Shown: positions 30,377 to 42,326 of the stretch, piece after piece
Numbering within the stretch: the first letter of the stretch is position 1
Layout: the number at the start of each line of letters is the position of its first letter
From: Pseudeuparius sepicola
Lineage: Eukaryota > Arthropoda > Insecta > Coleoptera > Anthribidae
DNA length: 64,000 nucleotides
Direction: 5' to 3'
Assembly: GCA_963920635.1 (NCBI GenBank)
Contig: OY987308.1
Coordinates: forward strand, 8,002,225 to 8,066,224
The notes under the pieces: model-generated
The model's input: the letters and a program-made list of their open reading frames with translations, nothing else
Databases searched by the model: none
What the model was told of the DNA's origin: nothing
Translations under genes and position numbers: made by a program

Positions 30377-33300
30377 ACACTCTATTTTTTCAATAGAAAT
30401 AAAACGAAACTAGCGAAATAAAAATTTGAATGAACAATTATTTAAAAAAATTTATAACAAATTTTTTTGAAATAATTTTCATTTGGCAAATTTTTTTAAA
30501 ATAATTTTCATTTGCCTTTTAAGCTGTCAACTATCGTCAGCTGATGAAAATACTTCTGGCACAATTAATTTTTCTGCTGCTTCAACTTCAAGTTTGCCTA
30601 CTTCAGTACCAACGACATCATGGTTAGTTTATAAAATAATGTTTCTTCGGGAACAATGTAAATAATAGTACGATATTTTAATGTGCAGTTCAATTTTTAG
30701 CGATCACACTGCTGCTACACAGGGAGACCAAAGTTTCTGCGAACTTTATGGCAATGAGACTTATGAGTGAGTACAACTTTTACGTGATTAAATGGATTTT
30801 ATGTTTATGAAAAATTGAAAAAAATATTTTATACATCGAAGAATTTTTTATCATGATCTGAATGAATTTTCTTATTTGAATAACTCCAGATTCGACATGA
30901 ATTCATCTTTTTTTTACAGAAATGAAGATACCATTCAAGCAGATGACACTGATACGGTTGAAGAAGGACATGTTATGGATACAGAAGAAAATGCAAATGA
31001 TGAAGCAGGGCATGATTGCTTTTATTGCGGTAAACATTGCATTACACGCAAAGGTCGCAAAATATTTTGCATACGTAGCAAGAAGAAAGCGAGAATTTTG
31101 CAAAGGATTAAAAAGTATGCCACTGAAATGAATGATCTGGATATGCTGTTAAAAATTGAGGCAGAAAACAAGAATGCTACAACACACCTTTACTATCATA
31201 ATACGTGCCAAACTTCTTATTTTGGAAAATTTGCAAATAAACAAACCAAAGCAAAAACCAATACGCAAGAAACTATTCGCAATATTCACAAAGAAGCACG
31301 TGGAAGATTATTTCAATATATCGAAGAGGAAATTATTAATAATAAAAGAATTTTCTCTTTGACTCACTTGAAACATTGTTTCATAACTTTTCTAGAAGAG
31401 TTACATGAAATTGCAGGTTTGGAAAGTGATTCGCTGTTCAATGTATACAATATAAAAACCCATTTGGATAAGCAATTCAAAAGGAATATTCGCTTCATAC
31501 ATTTGAACAAAAAGTTGTATATTATGTCAGCGCAATTGAACATCCATGATGCCTCTGATGAACAAATTCATGAACTTATATTTGAACAAGAAGTTGTAGA
31601 ATTTGCTTTGAAATATCGATCACACTTATTAGAAATAAAATCGCATCCTTTGCCTGAATATTTGAATAACGAAGCATTACAGAAAGGTGAATGTGAAATT
31701 CCTAGATGGTTGCGTTTATTTTGGACAATTACACTAAGTGGCATGAATGGCAAACATAATGATCGGATTGATAGGTTGGCTTCGACTTTTTCTCAAGATT
31801 CTATATACGCAGTGAACAGGGGTCGCATTAAGCCTAGTAAACACATTTTATTAGGAATCACAATGAAGAGTCTAACAGGTAGTGAAAAAATAATCAATAT
31901 ATTAAACAGGTTTGGATATTGCATTAGCTATTCCACTCTCGTGGAACTGGAAACATCGGCAGCTTATTCTTCTGTCTCGAATAAAACATTGTGTCCTTCA
32001 GGGATTTATCCAACAAGTATACTACCTTCTGGAGTAGCATGGGATAACTTTGATAGGTTTGTAGAGACTTGCGGAAAAGGAACAGTTGGAAAAGAAACTT
32101 TGCACGATACCGTTGGTATTATCTACCAGAGTATACCCACTGAGGAAGAAGTTAATTTAATACAGTTGACAGATAATAATCATAGTTTTCAAAATATGGA
32201 CAATGTTTTGGTAAATATTCGCGATGACAGCGGTCGTAGAAAAAGATCTTTTGAGCCAGAGTATATCGACAATTTGCAGAATGCTAAGCAAAGTCGTCCA
32301 GAATTTTGGCAGAGCAGTATTGCATTATTAGAAAATCCAATAAATATGAATACTTTTAAGACAATAAATTTTTGTTGGTTGCTTTCACACAAACTCCAAA
32401 TATCAAATACGCCCATGTGGGTTGGATATAATTCTCAAAATTTGAAAGATGAAAGTGCAATCCAGAAAATCGAGTATTTGCTGCAAATTAATGATTCTCC
32501 CACGGATCCGGCAGTAGTTAGGGAGACTCTAAGAAGAAGTTTGCAGATAGCATTAGAGTGTGGAAAAACGTATTACAATGTGACATACGATTTAGCGATG
32601 GCAAAAATTGCCTTGCGAATACAATGTACGGAAGATGAATTTTCAAAATTATTCATTCACTTCGGATCATTTCACACAATGATGTCGTATCATAAAGCTG
32701 TGGGAAAATTTATACAAGGATCAGGGTTAGTCAATTTGTTGATAGATAGTGAAATTTTGGCAAATGGTTCTGCCAACACTTTTTTAACAGGAAAACATTT
32801 CAATAGGTGTCGAAAATTTCTCATGCTATTGTCGCTTGCGCTGCAAATTTTGCACTTCGAGAGATTCATGATAGCGATGGAGTATAGTACGTCAGACATA
32901 GAATTCGTTAAAACACATCTTCTTAATTTAAATTCTGCCAATGCTGTTTCTTCAGAAATAACTGATATTCGAATAATGAACTTATTTAACAAATATGAAA
33001 ATTTCAAAAACGAAACGCTTAAAGGTAAACATGGCAAAACTCCACAGGTTTATATAATGTATGTAAAACTTGTTGATTATTATCTGATGTTAGAATATAG
33101 CATTCGCACTGCGGATTTTGAACTTTACCAATACGTATTGCCGAAAATTACTAACATATTTTTTACTATGAATCATCATAACTATGCCAGATATATGACC
33201 GTTTACATAAATTAAATAAAATTGAAGAAACGCATCCTGGATTGTTAAATGACAGTAAACAGTGTTTTCTAGGTATCCGCCGTACTTCTAACCCGTTTTG

Positions 33301-35394
33301 CAGAGTTCCGATTGACTTAACCTTGGAACAAACTATTAATGCAGACGCCGCTTCGAAAGCTTCTGGTGTTATTAATCTAACAGATTCTTTTTCAGCAAGG
33401 CAAAAATGGTCTGTCACACATGCGATACGTACTCATGCAATTTCACAAATTTTAGAGTTTTGCGATATGAAAAAACCTGACGACATCGTAAAAGATTTAA
33501 AAAAATCAATAATTAGTGAAGGTAAAAAAAAATTAGATTTATTACTAGAACATATTAAAAGTTGTACCAATCCTTTTTCAATAGATTTACTTGAATCGCA
33601 TTTATACAATATTTCATCTGGTCAAACCGTAAGCAACGACGTATATGATTTCTTGTCTTCAGTAGAATCAGTTGGTGAAGAACAACGTACCAATTTCGTT
33701 TCAGAGTGCTATACCACACCAGAAAGATTCGATCAAGCTATTAAGAAGAATAAACTAATAAATTTTGAATCTAATAACACAAAGAAGGTTAAAATTGCTG
33801 GAAAAGTCAAAGAAATTAAAATACAAAGGGATGTTTTCGGCAGATTATTATACGCATCACTGAAAAAGAAAATAAATTTAGAACAGGTACTATGTTATCC
33901 TCTGGGTCCTATTTCTTTCTCTTTTTGCCATTCAGATGGTACTATTTGTAAGACGCAAAAATCTGTAATTATCGACATTTTGAAAGCAGAACAACCACAG
34001 GATATTCAGGTTCCAGAGGCAGATATTCATATTATCGATGGATTTTATTTATTACATACCTTGAAAAATGTACCCAATAGTTATGGCAAAATATCTGAGT
34101 TAATTTTCAAAATCATTATAAACAATAGAAAAGAGACACACATAGTATTTGATACGTATCCTAGACCTAGTCTTAAAGACTACGAACATGATTTGAGAGG
34201 GCAAGAAGAACTTCATTTTGACATAAAAAATTGTAATAAACGTTCTGTTCAGTTTGATAAATTATTAAGGAGTATCAATTTCAAGAAAAAATTCGTTGAA
34301 TTTTTAATAGAAGACTGGGTCAGCGATAGGTTTGCTCTTTTACTCCAAGATAAAAAAGTAATGTTAAATTACGACAAATGCTATTCTTATCAGACTGTTA
34401 ACAATAGAATGATACGAGTAATCGATTATAACTTTACGTGTTTTCATGAAGAAGCAGATACTAAGATCGTTTACCACGTTTGCCAATTACATGCGAATTA
34501 TCGCGTTGAAGTTCACTGCACTGACTCGGACATTCCAGTTATTATGCTCTCAAATTTTAAATTTCGGCAAGGAGAAACTGAAGTTATAATAAATTTAAGT
34601 ACGAGTAAAAAAAAAATCGTACCTACATATTAATGCTATCCATAAAAATCTTGGGGACATGATGTCACGTTCTCTTGCAATTTGTCAAATTTTTACAGGC
34701 AACGATTTTAACCCGTCGTTTTTCCGTAAGGGGAAGAGAAAGCCCTTCAATATTTTAAAAAGCAATGCTAAATTTCAAGAGGCTTTTATTAATTTAATAC
34801 AAATTTCACTGTCTCCAATCAGCACCGAAACTGCACTTTTTAAAGTTATTGAAGAGTTCGTGTGTAGAATGTACTCATTAAAAACGAAAGATGACGTCAA
34901 CAAAGGTCGCTTTGAATTATTCGAAAAATCATATAAATCCTGTAAAGATTCGGAAGAAGTTTTAAAAAAAAATTCGCTCCTGCGACGCGTCAACTCTACC
35001 ACCCACCAAGCAAGAACTTTTGCAACACATTAAAAGGACACAATACATAAGCAGCATATGGTGCAATGCACATATGCGTAATCCGACGGAAGCAACTCCT
35101 GAAAATTATGGCTGGGTTTTGATCGACGGGAAATATGATATTTATTGGTTCGATGGGCCCGAAAGTCCACCATTATCTGAAATTTCATCAGAAATGTTAG
35201 GTACTCTATTAATATTAAATATCAATTTAATACTCATTCAATAACCTTCTAATATATTTTTTACTTTTGTTCTAGAATCTGATGATAGCAGCAACGATAG
35301 TGATGAAGACGACAATGACAATGACAATGATGATGAAGACTCTGATAATGATAATTATGATGATCATGTAGTTAATAATTCTGATCTACATTGA

Positions 35395-35739
35395 ATTATT
35401 TTTTTTTTAAACATAAAATACGTATTTTTTACCTTTTCATACAATAAAACATCAATATAAAAGAAAACAGATTTTTAGTTTTCCCGATTTTCCGATTGAA
35501 ATTGTTATATAATTGTAATTTTATACGGCGAATTTTATGTCCATTTAATATATTTAAATAATATACGTGAATATTTCAGGTCATTCAGTCAGAAATTGAC
35601 CAAAAGAAGTTTACAATTAGTAATGACTTGTTTTTCTCATTTTTTTGTCGGACTGACTATTTAACTCAATATATTTGTCGGACAAGTTGATATTGGCATT
35701 TAAAATACTATTATCTATCATTGTTATTTTTGTCCGACA
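35395..35739. other. 3' UTR of transposon gene and TIR-proximal DNA
   Basis: Contains AATAAA near 35443 and further TTGTCGGACA strings (35645-35740) related to the TIR modules. No coding frame. Confidence 0.5.
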
Positions 35740-36190
35740 TGTATGTATGGAGAGTCATAGTGACGTCATATCGACATTTTCGGGGTGGTGGACACCCCAT
35801 ACGCAGCATGATTTTTGTCGGACAACTTGACCACAATTTTTTAATTAATTTTACTAAACAAATTTCCAAAAAATCAAACGTGTATGTACGGGGAGTAATA
35901 GTGACGTCATATTGACATTTTCAGGGTGGTGGACGCAGCATGATTTTTGTCGGACAAGTTGACCGCTACTTTTTAATTAACTTTACTAAACAAATTTCAA
36001 AAAAATCAAACTTGTATGTACGGAGAGTCATAGTGACGTCATATCGACAATTTTAGGAATTGAGCATTCGAAAACGCAGCAGCGCCGAAAATTTTCGCAT
36101 TCGAAAGTTTGTCGGACTCCTCGCAAAAAAGGCACTCACAAAGTTTTACATTTGTATGTATCAAAAAAATGCAAGGTCGTTGTACTGGGG
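35740..36190. repeat. right TIR with TGACGTCA modules
   Basis: Inverted copy of 27119-27577. The TGACGTCA boxes are at 35761, 35902 and 36034. The second interval is 132 rather than 141 bp because a short piece (near GGTGGACGCAGC) is missing from one unit. Confidence 0.9.
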
Positions 36191-36192
36191 AC

Positions 36193-36655
36193 TATAACAA
36201 TCATTTACGACACCTCAAATAAACACCAATAGCATTCAAAATAAAATAAAATCAAATAAATTAATTAACTAGAAATAGAAAGGCAACTCAGTTGACAAAA
36301 CCCAACAAAACACAATTCAATCGCTTACTCTGTGGTCAGTTGAACGGGCAGCATACTGTACTGGGGCTCTGGTGCTGGATCTATGGCAGGCAAGGCGGCA
36401 AGGCAAAGCAAAGCGCCCAACACTTGGTGGTCGGGGTCTGCAGGTGTTCACTTAGACGCTCGCGAGCTTGTCGGCGGGTAGGACACATAAACAAACACGT
36501 TTTTCGGGGAACATTAATTACCCTAACCCGATGAATTTGAAACGAGATATTTTAAGGAAGTACTTAACATTGTATTGAATTATTTGATAAAATAAAATGA
36601 GAATTTTGGTTGGTATATACGGGGCACCTCATTGGTAACTACGGGCCATCACAAT
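36193..36655 (-). repeat. 3' LTR of Ty3 element, proximal part
   Basis: Continues the LTR after the DNA-transposon insertion and matches 52487-53104, except that about 175 bp present in the 5' LTR (mainly 52686-52975) are missing. It ends TCACA, next to a polypurine tract. Confidence 0.9.
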
Positions 36656-36668
36656 CCTCCCTCCTTAA
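36656..36668 (-). promoter_or_regulatory. polypurine tract of Ty3 element
   Basis: On the minus strand AGGAGGGAGGAT directly precedes the LTR start TGTGATGG. This is the plus-strand priming site and shows that 26416-36655 is a 3' LTR rather than a solo LTR. Confidence 0.75.
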
Positions 36669-37159
36669 TTTGAAAAGGAATTATGATATAATTACTTTTC
36701 TGTTAATACGATCGTGATTCTGGTTCTCTTGATTTGATTGTTCTTACTTCTTTCCTTTACTTTCCCACATTGAACTGACCTCTTACATATTGAACTGAGT
36801 TGCTCTTATGCCTTTAAAATACTATGCTTTGTTGTTTCCCCTATAAAAAAAAATTATTTTCTAACATACCTACTCTCTACAACTACTATCTACTAACATC
36901 TTATTGCTTCTTATAATACAATGTTACACAACTTAAATCTAAATTTCTCAACGATGCACTTACACTTAAAACACGCGAGCTTTCTCTCATCGTCACTCAC
37001 TGTTACTGCGTCTTCTCCTCCTCTCCCGACTCCTTTTTCAAGAATTCATGGTCGTATAACTTACGACTCGAAGTTTCCTCACGGTGCTGGCGGTGCCTCA
37101 ACCCCAGTAATGCTCCAGTCTCTGCTCCATGTACCATTCGGTGTGGTACCATTGTAGCT
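36669..37159. other. Ty3 internal noncoding 3' region, part 1
   Basis: Noncoding DNA between the polypurine tract and the errantivirus insertion. It continues at 44771. The last four bases AGCT are the left target duplication of that insertion. Confidence 0.6.
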
Positions 37160-37345
37160 AGTTACGAAGGGAGATTGAGCGAAGATCTTTTTTAAAAAGC
37201 CAGAACTTTATTTGGCAACGTACAAACAGTGAATATCCTGTATGACATGGGAACAAGTGTTTTTATACAATTAAAAGCTGATAATGTAAAATAAAAGATG
37301 ACCGTGGGAACTGGTGCCAGCACTGCGGTTTCTAGGAACATAACT
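37160..37345 (-). repeat. errantivirus-like 3' LTR
   Basis: Pairs with 44585-44770. AGGGGAGG on the minus strand at 37346-37353 is the adjoining polypurine tract. Confidence 0.9.
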
Positions 37346-37354
37346 CCTCCCCTG

Positions 37355-39043
37355 TTAGTTTGAGGTTCCAGCAGGAAATCCGATCGGAACCGATTGATCC
37401 TTGATTTCTTTCTTCTTTCTTGATAGAACCATTGAAATCTTCTTTAAATTTAGGCAAATTATTAGAATGCATATAACAGAAATAACAGTCCAAATTGGCC
37501 AATTGATTGCAGAATTTTCGGTGATGTCTTCTAAATTGATTGGATTGATTGTTTTTACGTACTCGTTCAATTGATGCAGTTTTTCTAACGGAACGTGGTT
37601 GATGCGAAGTGGTTTTCTTGAGGGTTTTGCTAATTTTCTTGAATTTTCTTCAATTTTTGGTAAAAATATTGGTTTTTCTGGTTTGCTTTCTTCAGTATTT
37701 CCAAATTTCAGTGACTTGTACTCGATGCTGCTGTTCTGCGGGATTTGAACCAAAACTTTTCCTTGAATAGATTTGAATATTTCATCAGGACATTTTGTTT
37801 TAATTGTGATTGATATATTGCTGATTATTATTAAGAACTCTTCGTTAATTTTATTAAAAATCATTGATGTTTGCTCAATGGGAACTGGAGAACAGGAATT
37901 TCTTCTACCGTGGATTAAATTTGATATGCAGTCTTCTCTCGGGTCCCAATTAAGTTCTTCTTGGTCGCAAATATACAGGGTGTCTTGAAGTGGCGAGCAA
38001 GGGTATTCCATATATTGCAGTGATGCTTCTTCCAGAGCTAAATAAGGTTTATTAGGAATGAGTATGGAATTTTCATTGTTAGGAATAGGGAATAAATGAA
38101 AATATTGGTAGATTTTGGGAAACATAATTGGAAATTCTATGGCAAATATTAATTTATTATTTGAAAAGTAGCAGTTTGTTTTCACTATTGAGTACCAGGA
38201 GTGAACATTTATTTTTAAAATTTCGCTTTTAAGATAATGGTTTTCTAATTCGTTCAAAATTTCTTTTAAATTGTCTACTGTTAATATATCAGGATGAGTA
38301 ACATGTAATTTGGAAAATGTAATTGCCGATTCGACGTTATTTAAAAAGTTCATAATAATATTAATGTTTAAAGAGATTTGATCTAAAATACTGGATATTG
38401 ATACATAATGAACTATTTGATCTGAAATACTTTCATTATGGATTTGATTGATATGTTCAGTAATTTTCTGCTGGTTTTTGATAATTGTGGAAAGTGTAGA
38501 TTCGTATTTTCCAATTAAATTATTTGATAAAGAAATTTGAAAATTAGCATTTTTTATTATTTTAGCTTGATTCTTTTTTAATTGTATAATTGCGTTGTCG
38601 TATTTTTCAGCGTCAGAATAATCTAAGGTTCCAAAAATCCATTTTTGTATCGTTCCACCAAGGTTGAATAATCCACTTTTTTGCCTATTATTAGTGTTAG
38701 AGAGATTTATATTTTTAAATTTTCGTGATATTTCCGTTATAAGTGGTTCAATATTTTTGTAAATATTTATTAGGTTTAAATTATAAAGTAATTGATTCGA
38801 TACGAGAGAATGATTTAAGTTTTGATAAGTTGCTTCTAAATAATCAATTTGTGACTTTAAAACAGATAAATTTATGTCGTGCAGAAAAACATGTTTGTTA
38901 GTAATAATTTGAGCTGTTCCTAATTTAAATGGTAGTATTCCGGGAGTACTGTTAATGTCATGTATGTGAATTTGTTCAGTCTGAGTCGATGTTTGAATTT
39001 GTATTAGGATGGGAAGTAGGATAAAGAGAGTCAAATTCTTCAT
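37355..39043 (-). CDS. env: errantivirus-type envelope (F-like) glycoprotein
   Basis: 562 residues with an uninterrupted frame. A signal peptide lies at the N-terminus (MKNLTLFILLPILIQIQTS). A long ectodomain with several heptad-like stretches follows. A probable fusion-peptide region sits near residue 120 (GLFNLGGTIQKWIFGTLD), preceded by RQKS, where a furin-type R-x-x-R would be expected; the cleavage motif therefore looks degraded. A transmembrane segment lies near residue 525 (WTVISVICILIICL), followed by a short basic tail. Such proteins resemble insect-virus F fusion proteins and let errantiviruses move between cells. The gene ends just before the polypurine tract, the usual last position. 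Confidence 0.85.
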   Translation of the reverse strand: MKNLTLFILLPILIQIQTSTQTEQIHIHDINSTPGILPFKLGTAQIITNKHVFLHDINLSVLKSQIDYLEATYQNLNHSLVSNQLLYNLNLINIYKNIEPLITEISRKFKNINLSNTNNRQKSGLFNLGGTIQKWIFGTLDYSDAEKYDNAIIQLKKNQAKIIKNANFQISLSNNLIGKYESTLSTIIKNQQKITEHINQIHNESISDQIVHYVSISSILDQISLNINIIMNFLNNVESAITFSKLHVTHPDILTVDNLKEILNELENHYLKSEILKINVHSWYSIVKTNCYFSNNKLIFAIEFPIMFPKIYQYFHLFPIPNNENSILIPNKPYLALEEASLQYMEYPCSPLQDTLYICDQEELNWDPREDCISNLIHGRRNSCSPVPIEQTSMIFNKINEEFLIIISNISITIKTKCPDEIFKSIQGKVLVQIPQNSSIEYKSLKFGNTEESKPEKPIFLPKIEENSRKLAKPSRKPLRINHVPLEKLHQLNEYVKTINPINLEDITENSAINWPIWTVISVICILIICLNLKKISMVLSRKKKEIKDQSVPIGFPAGTSN

Positions 39044-39280
39044 TTTGGGTAGCCTGCAATAAAGGGGGCTTTCTTAATTCTTTTATATGAATTATTTCGG
39101 TTTTATTGGTCCTGTCATTTTTGATTTCTACTTTATTGTTCTCAACTAGTTTTGTAACCGTGTAAGGACCTACGAATTTATTTAGTTTTTTATTTCTGAT
39201 ACTGTAAGGGTTCTTTTTATAAACCTATTGATTAATTTGAAATTCGTTATTAGAGTTTCCTTTAATATTGGTTTTCGAAA

Positions 39281-40825
39281 TTACCTTTTCCTTATGGGTT
39301 TGCATTTTTCCTGTACTTTCTGATAGACAGAGATTAGTTTATTGTTGTGATTTTCCACATAATTTGTATAAAATTCTTTGGGGCTGAAAATTTCATCGGA
39401 ACTTCGCAAATTCGTATGTCCGAAAACTAATTCAAATGGTGTAAAGTCTGTTGCTGAATGAATTGAATTATTGTAACCTATTACAGCGTAATTCATGAGG
39501 TCTGATTCTGAGGGATAAATTTCTTTTAAAACGCGAAGGTGCTCAATAATTGTAGAATGAAAACGTTCTACTACGGCATTGGATTCGTGGTGTCCGGGCG
39601 TAGTAAAGTGCACGTTTATTTTATGTAATTTGAGAAGTTCTTTAACCGTTTCGTTGTGAAACTCTCTACCACTATCTATTACTAGATTGCGAGGAATTCC
39701 AAACTGAGCGAAATATTTTACTAACGCGTCTGAAACACTTATAGCAGATTTTCCTGGAATTAAGATAGCTTGACCGAATTTTGAAAATGCGTCTACTAAT
39801 GTGAGATAACTTTTGTTGTCACAATTAAAAACGTCTATGTGTACTTTTTCGAAAGGTTTTGAAGGAGTGTCAGTTAAGACTAAAGGGACATAAGGAAGTT
39901 TCCTTGCGTACTTAGTCTTTTGACAGATTTGACAGGCGTTAATAAAATTTGTTACTGATTTTTTCATATTTGACCAAAAATAGTTTCGTTTAAGATATTT
40001 AAGAGTTTCTTCGATTCCTCTATGGTTACATTTACCTTCATGGTGATTGCGGATTAATAAAATTTGTTCTTCTAAATTTTTGACAGTATTGATAAGTTGC
40101 GTGCATCTTACTAGTTTTGGACCATTTTTATTGAATTTTTCGGAATAAACATTAGTGAAGGGAATCAACAACTCGGGTTCATGAAAATATAAGTAATACG
40201 TGGTATTAGGCTGCAAATATTCTTTTAAAAATTGAAAAATTAATGTTTTGTTATTGCCTAAAGGGATTTTGACATTAAGTATTTTTTGATTTTCTAATTT
40301 TTCTTGTGACACTGAAAATTTATTTTGATTGTTTTTGAACACGTGAATTTGTTTGGCTTTATTGTTGATTATTTCGTCTAAAATTAAAATTCCATTATTG
40401 CAAACTTCTTTTGAAAGCGAATGAGGTGTTTCGTTTGAGCTAATTGAAATTGGATCTTGATCTTCCACTGAAAGTGGTGGCCTTTCGTCAGAACAAATAG
40501 AAATTGGTTTGTTTGTCTGTTTGTCTGGGGGTTTTATTTGTATGTCTGAATGAATGATAATTTTAGGTTTCAGTTTTTGAGATAAAGGAGTTGAGTTACT
40601 GTTTTTTGGGGACGATGGTCCAGGGTTTTGTTGGGTATAACTAAAGTTTTCGGGATTTTCAACGTACTGTTTTAGAAATTGATAACTTTCTTGGTTAATA
40701 TCGCCTGGATTGTTAATTACTGATTCATTTTCACCAATCATATTAATTTCGATTCTTGAAAGGGCGTCCGCATTTGAATTTTGTTTTCCTTTTTTATAAA
40801 CAATTTTATAGTCAAATTCTTCCAA
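39281..40825 (-). pseudogene. pol: errantivirus-like integrase (3' part of pol)
   Basis: The frame from about 40825 starts in the end of RNase H (EEFDYKIVYKKGKQNSNADAL), then a Ser/Pro-rich linker. The integrase zinc finger follows (HHEGKCNHRG, CQICQKTK: H..H..C..C) and then the catalytic core with HIDVFNCD, DSGREFHNE and the Glu of HHESNAVVERFH. It is in another frame from the RT upstream: the RNase H region 40826-41200 has at least two frameshifts. The integrase part itself is open and ends next to the env leader. Confidence 0.85.
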
Positions 40826-42326
40826 CTTTAGTCGCCAAAGGACTAATTTAGAATTCGGTTCTTTAAGGTTAAATAACCAGGTTAGGGGTCTATGATCTGT
40901 ACAAATTGTAAAAGTTCTACCATATAGGTAAGCCTAAAGTGCTTACAACTCCAAACAATCGATAACAGTTCACGTTCAATTGTGCTGTACCGTTGTTCAG
41001 ATTCATTCAAAGTACGTAATGCGTACGCCACTGGTTTATCGTGTCCGATGGTGCCTTGAGAAAGTACGGCGCCTAGTGCAATGTTTGATGCGTCAGTTGT
41101 TAGGATAAATTCCTGGGAAAAGTCGGGGAACTGTAGAAGTGGGTCATTGCAGAGTATCTTTTTACATGTGTTAAAGCTTTCGAGAAATTTGTCGTCGTGA
41201 ATTACTTTTGCATTTTCTTAAGACAAAGCGTTAGAGGTTTGGTAATTTTTGCGAAATCTGGAATGAAGCGTCTGTAATAACCTAAGAGTCCAAGGAAGGA
41301 TTTTATATCTTTTTGTGTTTTCGGAATCGGGTATTTAATTACTGCTGCGATTTTTTCTGGGTTTGGCTTAACGCCTTCGGGTGTTATGATATGTCCTAGA
41401 TAAGAAACAGATTTTTTCAAAAATTCCAATTTATCAAGTTGGAGCTTAAAGTTTGCGGATCTTAGTCTATTAAAAACACTTTTTAATCTTGTCATGTGTT
41501 CTTGTAACGAGGTGCTGAAAATTATTATATCATCGAGGTAAACCAAACATATTTCATTATTTAAGCCTCTAAGGACATTGTCCATAACTCTTTGGAAACT
41601 ACTCGGAGCGTTCTTTAGCCCAAAAGGCATACGAACAAACTCGTAGTGACCTCCTTGAGTTGAGAAAGCGGTTTTTTGAATGTCATTCGGATCAATTTGG
41701 ATTTGGTGAAAGCCGGAAGCAAGGTCTAAGGTCGTGAAATAGTTGGCACGTCCAAGTCTGTCTAAAATATCGGTGATATTGGGAAGAGGGTATTTGTCGT
41801 CTATCGTCTTGTCGTTAAGTTTTCTATAGTCTATTACTATACGCCATTTCTTTTTGCCGGATGAATCTAATTTCTTGGGGACTACCCATATTGGACTACT
41901 CCAGGGTGAAGTAGATGGTTTTATGATGCCCTGCTGAAGCATTTTACTGATTTGTGATTTTACTTCTTCGCGGTGTATTTCGGGAAAGCGATAAGATTTT
42001 GTATAGATAGGGGTTTCGTCAGAAAGATTTATTTTGTGATTTATTTCGTTTGAAAAACTTAATGGAATGTTTTCACAAAAGAAAATGTCGCGGTAATTAT
42101 AACATAGTTTACGAATTGCATTTTTTTCTTCTTTGTTACAGTGATCAAGTCTCAAATTCTTAAGATTTGCTTTAAGTAAGTCGTCTTCTTGTTTAGAAAT
42201 TTCGAAATTTGTTTCCATTTTGTCCATAAAATTTACTTCGTTAATGTCTAATAGTTCTAGGTCAAAAGGTTCTGTTATAGTAATTTTATAGGGTTCTGTA
42301 TTAGGATTTAATATAGTTGATTGCAA
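40826..42326 (-). pseudogene. pol: errantivirus-like reverse transcriptase and broken RNase H
   Basis: The open part 41202-42326 (374 residues) runs from [17 protein letters not shown] through WVVPKK, the palm with [10 protein letters not shown] and the catalytic [11 protein letters not shown] to the thumb ([15 protein letters not shown]). It ends at a frameshift near 41205. RNase H sequence continues in another frame (TTDASNIALGAVLSQG, SEQRYSTIERELLSIVW) to about 40930, where a second frameshift occurs. Normal errantivirus pol is one frame. Confidence 0.85.

Larger units (their letters stand above)
28053..35394 (+). pseudogene. Academ-type transposase: Cys/His clusters + central domain + PIN/XPG nuclease
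   Basis: The exons I infer from GT..AG sites and frame are 28053-28297, 30524-30622, 30701-30766, 30920-35200 and 35276-35394, giving roughly 1450 codons. Exon 1 has CFLC..C and GYHSTCYK. Exon 4 opens with a second cluster (CFYCGKHC, YHNTC). The central domain carries TPMWVGYNS, SPTDPAVVRETL, HFGSFHTMMSYHK and GKHFNRCRKF. The nuclease part has IIDGFYLLH, FDTYPRPSLKDYE, HEEADTKI, CTDSDIPVIML and TGNDFNPSFFRKGK, the acidic pattern of PIN/XPG-type folds. The tail is almost pure Asp/Glu/Asn/Ser. Three frameshifts break it: near 33208 (one base lost), in an A10 run near 34610 and in an A9 run near 34970. Confidence 0.7.
27119..36190 (+). mobile_element. 9.07 kb Academ-type (XPG-nuclease) DNA transposon with long TIRs
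   Basis: The ends are CCCCAGTACAACGACC at left and its exact reverse complement at right. Terminal inverted repeats run 27119-27577 and 35740-36190. The intact 5' LTR of the host Ty3 element reads AAAATATAACAATC at 52480-52493. The left flank ends AAAATAT and the right flank resumes TATAACAATC after two extra bases (AC), giving a 3-bp TAT duplication. The plus-strand gene has spliceosomal introns. Two hairpin MITEs lie in intron 1. A 3-4 bp duplication plus an XPG-type nuclease is what I recall for the Academ superfamily, so I assign it there provisionally. Confidence 0.75.

Noticed and set aside
34606..34616. Programmed ribosomal frameshift in the transposase at the A10 run
   Set aside because: Two further breaks, one not in a homopolymer, fit decay or miscalled bases better. 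No downstream structure was evident.
26416..36655. Solo LTR interrupted by a DNA transposon
   Set aside because: A polypurine tract follows at 36656 and the matching target duplication GCTG lies at 53105 beyond the other LTR, so this is the 3' LTR of a full-length Ty3 element.
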